This document shows positions 58,578 to 64,000 of a DNA stretch of 64,000 bases, piece by piece. This DNA is from Heterobilharzia americana. Its lineage: Eukaryota > Platyhelminthes > Trematoda > Strigeidida > Schistosomatidae. The position numbers and the translations under genes were made by a program. The notes below the pieces were generated by a model, which did not search any database, had not been told where the DNA came from, and saw only the letters and a list, made by a program, of their open reading frames with translations. The stretch is taken from NCBI GenBank assembly GCA_944470555.2, contig OX104129.1, positions 45,169,998 to 45,233,997 on the forward strand, written 5' to 3'. How positions within the stretch are numbered: the first letter of the stretch is position 1; every line of letters begins with the position of its first letter.

Positions 58578-59106
58578 TGTCGTCAGGACTCTGTCTCTCC
58601 TACCTGCAGCCTGTTATGCTTCACTTGCCAGTGTTCCGTAGAAGTGTCTTTTGTCTTTCCACCCACTCTTCTTCACTTCTTTGTCCAGTATAGTGTTTTA
58701 TACATTGTGCTCAGTCCCTCTTGTCGTTGAGCATCCTTGAACTGGCTTATCTTCTGCTTCACCATCCTCCTCTCCCTGCTCCATCAGCTTCCATGTATTT
58801 ATCCAGATCCATTCATTGTCTTGCCTCTTCTTCCTTCCTAAAACAGCTATACAGGTTTCTTTCCACATCTATTCCAAAGACTTCCAGTGTTCTTCCACAC
58901 AGGTTTCTTCAGGGATGTTCCTCGATATCTCCCATTTTGTCTTGATGGCTGGCTGCCGTGAAGATTTCCTTTGTAGTTCCTTCCTTCAAATTCCGAGTAT
59001 TGTACTTGAATTGAGGTATATCACCAGCTTCCTTGAATGCTTTTCACTTCATTTAGAAGGTTCCTTGCACCAGATAGTGGTCTGAACCTACATCTGCTCC
59101 TCTTCT

Positions 59107-59615
59107 TCACCTTGTGTCAAGTAGGCTGACTGCTTCTCCATTTTCTTGAGTCTGAGATAAAGTCGATCTGGTTTTTAGTGTGTCCTGGTGTCTGGTGGAA
59201 TCAGATCCATGTCGCTGACTTGTGGATATCCTTGTGCTTGAACACACTACCTCGCCTCCTATCACCGAATCGTTGAATGCACAGAATTCTGCAAACAATT
59301 CTCCATTCTCGTTCATCACCTCACCGAGCGCTTCTCGACCCATGGTTAGTTCTCTTCCTGTGTTGTCCCCTCCCAGTTTGGCATTCATGTCATCCCGCCC
59401 ATGAGAATTTTGATGTCGCCAACTGACGTCTTGTCCAGTGTTGATTGAAGTTGTCTGTAGAATTCCTCCTTCTTCTCTCTCTTGCTCTGCATTATTTGTA
59501 GGTGCATAGGGTAACATTGTATGATTGTGACCTTCCTTCCTTCCTTTTGAGTTGAATCCATCTTGTTGTCATGAACCTGATCCTGAAGGAGATTGGTTCC
59601 CACTGCATGAGACAC
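59107..59615 (-). pseudogene. RTE endonuclease of copy 2, broken
   Basis: Overlapping frames hold APTNNAEQEREEGGILQTTS, SVGDIKILMGGMT and DDMNAKLGGDNTGRELTMG. The catalytic GDMNA segment is split by a 5-base gain near 59390-59398. Upstream N-terminal endonuclease sequence continues to about 59880 in further frames. Confidence 0.85.
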
Positions 59616-60122
59616 AGCCTTCGATGCTCTTCAAGGGGACATCATGATAGCCACTCGAAAACTCAGTGTGCTCATGGTTGTCGTCTGGGTGACCGGAGTA
59701 GATTATTGACTCTGCTCTCCAATTGACAGTTTGGAGAGTCCACTCTCATTCCATCTGCTTTCGCAAATTTCAAGCACTTCAATGTGATACCTCTTTATCT
59801 CCTTTGCAATCTGGGCTGCCTTGCTAGGTTCAAACATCGTGCGGACATTCCGTGTCCCCACGTTTACTTTTGCTTTCATCGAGGGAGAGAAGACACATCT
59901 GCCAATTGGCTTCCCGGAGGCAGGTTTTCACCAACTGGCGTCATTTCGCCTCTCCGATTCCAGCGAGGAGTAATTTTGTTGTTATTTGTATATATCGTTT
60001 GTGCTTCGAAGTTTCTTTACGGGGTAGGGGTAGGGGTAGGGTTGCTAGCCCTATGCCTAACCTTCCCACTTTACCCGGGCTTAGGACCGGCTAGTAACTA
60101 GTTAACTAGTTAACCAGGCGAG

Positions 60123-61040
60123 GTTGTGTATTGTATATGGTATGTCTATAAGAAAAACAAAACACGCACACACGTCCAACATTCAATTGTTAACTAAGTA
60201 TAATATGCAAAACGTTAGTTTGTAGGTGTTTCTCTCCAGCCATTTTTGAAATCTTACTCTTTTGCTGCATAATGTCTCAAACATTTGTTAGTCTGTTCTC
60301 AAACCTATAAAGCAACCTTTAGGAATTTAATTTTATATGTTCATGCAGCGCGTCGCAGCACACCACGGGGAAGATTACTCCGTGATGTGGTTCAATGTCT
60401 TGAGCGTTTATCCATCCAGCAATGTGTTATAAGTTTAAATACCACTGTCCTTACTTCAGCTTGGGTAATCAGTTAGCAACATTAGGCCTCATGAATTAAG
60501 TATGAGCTAGTAAGTAACCTTCTGTAACAAATATAATTGCATAGAAAGGAGTTGCGAAACTACTCTAAAACTTTCACAATGGCACAACTACATAACAGGA
60601 AAATGCAATTTGAAACATTTGAAAATATGCTGATCCAAGTGGAAGAAAAGATTACTAAGCGAAGCTTCATTTATTGAATCAATGTTGAACAACTGCAATG
60701 TGGATGCTTCAATATATGTTCCAGGTATTTGAAAAGTTCTACTGAGTAGAAATCAAAATATAAAACAGTCACTTATGTAGAATTACCCTTCTTATGGATA
60801 TGAAAAATGAATTAATTTAAAGATGTCGTCCAGCAGATAATATGGATTTTGAATTCAAAATTGACATGAAACTAAAAATGATCTTTTAGTGTACATTTCG
60901 AGCAGTAGAAACTTCTGTGACTATTTTTTTTCTGCTCCAAATTAATTCGATAATTTGTTCTTGAAAGATAACTTTAAGAACGTTAAATACTTTTAAATTT
61001 GAAGTTTTCATCTGACAGTTAACTTTTATCATTTGGATTA
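60123..61040. other. Gene-free AT-rich stretch
   Basis: No gene recognised; a GC-richer patch at 60345-60400 (GCAGCGCGTCGCAGCACACC) has no identified meaning. Confidence 0.45.
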
Positions 61041-61044
61041 TTGG

Positions 61045-61150
61045 AGCAGACTTGTAGTTCAGCTGGTACAACACCTAGAAGGCACCACGATGGTAGCTTG
61101 TTCGAATCTCACCTTGATTCAACTTTTTATTTCACCTTCAATCATCACGC
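61045..61150 (+). mobile_element. tRNA-derived SINE-like unit
   Basis: Plus strand: A-box-like TTGTAGTTCAGCTGGTACAA, a spacer, B-box-like GTTCGAATCTC, then AACTTTTTATTTCACCTTCA and ATCATCACG. The tail resembles those of the two units at 7385-7720, and its T5 run could end Pol III transcription. The anticodon arm does not close, so it is not a tRNA gene. Confidence 0.5.
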
Positions 61151-61580
61151 AGAATTAATTTTCATCGAAGTAATCAAGACAATTTCTTTCGTACCAGTAA
61201 ATTTACTTCCTAAGATCAGCTGAAAAGCTGGAAGCATTAAAATCTGATAGTGCTGTTTGGTGTTCCATGCTGCTCAAACAGTTCGACTTCGTCTACATGA
61301 TGTGTAGTTTCTTATTGAAAGCTCCAACTTCCATTCTGTACTTAAATAGAAGGCGAAAATATTTCCATTTTAGGAACAATATGATTATTGAATGCAGTGT
61401 TTGGCAATTAAAAAGCTAAATATGACGTATGAGTGAAAACAAAGTACGTTTTCTCTTTCTTAATCACTTACTTCCATATTTAACGACAATGAGGGTTAAA
61501 AGACAAACAAAATAAATTTGCTAAATGTACAGTAGATGCAGTCAGGAAGGCAGTAAGGTGAAATGCCTTTAAATATATAG

Positions 61581-61641
61581 AAATTTGCATTGGTAAATGT
61601 CAGAAACGCAATCCTAGTGCATGCAACCGATGCTGGTGCTC
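61581..61641 (+). CDS. Cysteine-rich exon-like segment (gene C)
   Basis: A 61-bp segment between TTTAAATATATAG and GCTC|GTAAGA. It starts and ends with two bases of split codons. The peptide ICIGKCQKRNPSACNRCWC has five cysteines in 19 residues (spacing 3, 8, 2, 1). It joins in phase to 61738 (codon TCA). The spacing could suit a disulphide-rich secreted peptide or a metal site; no family is recognised. Confidence 0.33.
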
Positions 61642-61737
61642 GTAAGAAATTCAAGCTGTCGCTTCTTTTTAGATGGTTACTTGCTTAATGGTTGACAACA
61701 TACTCAACTTTTGATCCAGATTATACTGGGTTTGAAG

Positions 61738-61817
61738 AAATGCTCTACCATGTTCAAAAGCTATTGCTTTACCATCACTGACAACAGTTATCGGGGATTT
61801 AACTGAATTTGAGAAAC
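61738..61817 (+). CDS. Exon-like segment (gene C)
   Basis: An 80-bp segment. The acceptor is weak (GGGTTTGAAG) but the donor is good (GAAAC|GTAAGC). It begins and ends with single bases, compatible with both neighbours. The peptide NALPCSKAIALPSLTTVIGD is followed by LTEFEK. The acceptor overlaps a decayed tRNA-like B box, which weakens the case. Confidence 0.33.
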
Positions 61818-61911
61818 GTAAGCAGTGTGTAGAATGGCATAGTTCTTCTATAACCTACTTTTAACTTTCAGTAGAATAAACACGTCTGTATTGTGTAAAA
61901 TGTGATTTCAG

Positions 61912-62016
61912 GTATAGTGTTATTGGTGTACATATTGGAAGGAGGTTATCAGGTTTTAATCGAATGCAAACAAATTGACAGGAAGCGCTACTTATACCTT
62001 GTGCTTGTTGGTACTT
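61912..62016 (+). CDS. Exon-like segment (gene C)
   Basis: A 105-bp segment between AAATGTGATTTCAG and a consensus donor GTACTT|GTAAGT. It starts with two bases that complete an R codon with 61817. The peptide IVLLVYILEGGYQVLIECKQ is followed by IDRKRYLYLVLVGT; the start is hydrophobic and could be a strand or membrane-associated helix. The intron before it is 94 bp. A possible last exon, in phase, begins after GTTGTTCCCAG at 62424 (TYHLPSRIPNLGL, stop). Confidence 0.4.
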
Positions 62017-62466
62017 GTAAGTGAGATGTATCCGTAACCTAAAATTAACTGACGTATGAGATTCAAAGTTGCGTTACTCATTGATGAAGCCGCAGTCGTT
62101 GGGAATGAGCTTTTCATACTGTGATTGACCTTCTACAATAGAGGAATGCTTAAACTGACTGATTAGTTAGTGCCAACAGAATTCATGTTGTTTATTCCGA
62201 AATGTTGACCGAATTCCATCGATAATTAATTGCATGGAAAAATCAGCTCAGTTTAAATAGAAAATGAAGTTAACGGTCAGATTAACTATATCTTGAAGAG
62301 TGCGATGATTATTTTTCATATAACATCTTACTCGTTCAAAGTTTTAATTTAGCGTTTTTCTTTAACTTTTACAGGTACGTAATCCAAAGCAACTATTTTT
62401 AATTTCTAGTGAGTTGTTCCCAGTGACTTACCATCTTCCTTCAAGAATACCTAATCTGGGCCTGTA

Positions 62467-63387
62467 ACTTGTGATCGTTTTTAGAAATAATCTCAAAGGT
62501 GGTTTTTTAATGACATCCTTACTTTAAGCTGAATACTCATTTCAAAAGTTATTACATAAAAAAACCTATCTTATGAGTTCTTTGCTTTCCAAAGCATTAC
62601 TATCCAAATATTTTCAGATATGGGTTACCAGGTTTAGTTTAGAGAATCGCCGTGTTTCGACTTCATGTAAGATGTTAAGTAATCAAATCACTCTTCATAT
62701 TTTATAACACTGATAAAAAGGTAATACTTAAAAAGGTCAATGAAGTTTATGTACACAAATGCTATTGCGACGATATTGATATTTCCTAAGAGTTTTATTC
62801 AGAAGTCATTTCTCTTTGAAATATTAACTTAGACTGGCGTTAATCTAGTGTTGAAATAGTTCCAACTTAGGTGCCATTCAGCAGCATTCATTAGCCTTAT
62901 CATGACCGAAATAGCAAATTTTCTTCTGTTTTTTTCAGCACTTGAATCTTATAGTAATAGTGTCTCCACTGGACAAACTAGAGTACCATTTGTTTCAACT
63001 GATATTTAATACGATTGCGCAGTTTTAGTGAATGAAATCATCAAAAAAAGATTTTTTCACTGTTACATCTTTGTTTTATTAAATCAGTCTGTTAAAATTG
63101 CATGAATTAGCTTATTGTTCATATCAACAGTTCAAATATCCCACATACGAAGACTTAACTGTTGGAAGCCTATTGGACAAATCATGTTTCATTATATCAA
63201 AAAAACAAATCACTTGATACTTTTAGCTTTTTAGAGAGATATATTAGAATGTAAGTTATACATAATTAAAGGTTCAACATCAAGAAACAATTTGAACTTT
63301 CCAAATGGAAGAAATTTAGTGCAACTAACTATTTAGGATATCTATGATTTGTAGGGTGTAAAATAAGCTGACCATTTGTTTATTTAG
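62467..63387. other. Gene-free AT-rich stretch
   Basis: No exon-like segment or repeat recognised. Confidence 0.5.
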
Positions 63388-63546
63388 AACGAATCCGGAA
63401 TTCAATGGACTTACAACCTCAATGCTGTCGAAAGATTGCTATGCTCATGGTATTTCGGAAACTTGGCTCCATGTATTCATTTAGAATTCTTAGTGGAAAA
63501 GCAAAATCAACGGGACTTTTATTATTATACTAAAAAAGAAAGATAG
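63388..63546 (+). CDS. Exon-like segment, unknown protein
   Basis: Follows CCATTTGTTTATTTAG, whose TAG is also an in-frame stop, and stays open in phase 0 for 52 codons to TAG. The peptide NESGIQWTYNLNAVERLLCS is followed by WYFGNLAPCIHLEFLVEKQN and RDFYYYTKKER. It is rich in aromatic residues. A donor-like CATG|GTATTT at 63449 would shorten it to 61 bp. It could not be joined in phase to gene C. Function unknown. Confidence 0.33.
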   Translation, partial: NESGIQWTYNLNAVERLLCSWYFGNLAPCIHLEFLVEKQNQRDFYYYTKKER

Positions 63547-64000
63547 CTAGGTAAATACCTGAAGGAAGAGTAGCTACCTTTTTTATTTCGTCTGAAAATT
63601 TAGAAAATACAGATAATAGTTTGATTACTAGGGATAGTAAGATTTGAGCTGCAGGAACCAAGTTAGAATCATGAATCAAAGCATTCCCAGTTGTTTTTAA
63701 ATATTAGGTGAAAAATTTAGTGTTGGTGACTGATTTCTGAAGGAGTGCTTTATGTGAAAGAATGAAAGCTACTAAAATAGGCATTCATTCTACACTAAGG
63801 CAATCTCTCTATCAGTGTTTTGCCTTTCAGTTTGGATTGTTAAGGAAACACTGGAAACTGTTGCAATAAGCATATAGTGATCCTCTCTTCATTAATTTCT
63901 ATTCAGATAATCTGCTTAAGATGAACTCATAGAGATAATGATGGTTCAAGTTGTTTTTGGTGCACATTTGTTTATTTCTCAGAAAAGAAGTGGTAGACAA

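Larger units (their letters stand above)
56770..60122 (-). mobile_element. Full-length RTE copy 2, with many micro-insertions
   Basis: Colinear with 17241-20461 from the 5' quasi-palindrome (60085-60122) to the 3' end (GTAGTCCCTTGGGTTCC at 56770), but about 130 bp longer. Compared with copy 1 it has dozens of 2-6 bp gains. These are mostly short tandem copies of adjacent bases, for example GTAGGGGTAGGGGTAGGG at 60024-60041, TTCCTTCCTTCC near 59533 and CCAGCCAGCG near 57632. The coding region is therefore split into many frames. No target-site duplication was found, and the 3' A/T tail is missing or very short. It has cut into the PLE remnant at 55735-56704. Confidence 0.92.

Noticed and set aside
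1..64000. CRISPR arrays, rRNA, bacterial operons, origins
   Set aside because: No regularly spaced repeats, no rRNA-like sequence, and the composition and repeats are those of an animal genome.

Overview
The window is AT-rich, intron-rich eukaryotic DNA and reads like a blood-fluke genome (Schistosoma or a close trematode). The evidence is the repeat content: RTE-clade non-LTR retrotransposons (six copies or fragments), a second APE-type non-LTR element, several Penelope-like elements (PLEs) with GIY-YIG endonucleases, tRNA-derived SINE-like units and (TA)n arrays. There are no operons, no rRNA and no convincing functional tRNA. I name the organism group from repeat families, not from a database match.

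Layout. 1-1199 is a Penelope-derived block whose near-identical inverted copy lies at 53785-54974. 3.8-9.2 kb holds isolated exon-like segments, a head-to-head pair of SINE-like units and a small inverted repeat. 12.8-15.1 kb is an old, 3'-truncated RTE copy. 15.7-16.1 kb holds two short ORFs, one a 58-residue protein with a signal-like N-terminus. 17241-20461 is a complete, nearly intact RTE copy with a perfect 14-bp target-site duplication. 22966-23415 is an internally deleted RTE copy. 23985-27190 is a decayed APE/RT element on the minus strand. 27.4-33.6 kb carries GC-richer repeat blocks and a 5'-truncated RTE copy. 34340-35830 is a 5'-truncated PLE.

38.5-41.7 kb contains four exon-like segments on the plus strand that probably belong to one membrane-protein gene; one intron holds a 117-nt hairpin. 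43.6-51.9 kb contains further plus-strand exon candidates, including a pair with compatible phases whose first member carries a C-box-like DRFVPVR motif. 50.7-56.7 kb is a nest of PLE fragments, a SINE and the inverted repeat arm. 56770-60122 is a full-length but heavily micro-duplicated RTE copy. 61.5-62.0 kb has three small exon candidates with matching phases, the first cysteine-rich, and 63.4 kb has one more.

What is secure: the retroelements, their orientation, the target-site duplication, the inverted repeat and the hairpins. What is tentative: all host exons. They were called by eye from open frame, coding-like composition and splice-site motifs, and none could be matched to a named protein with confidence. 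The bulk of the window is intergenic or intronic AT-rich sequence without recognisable features.
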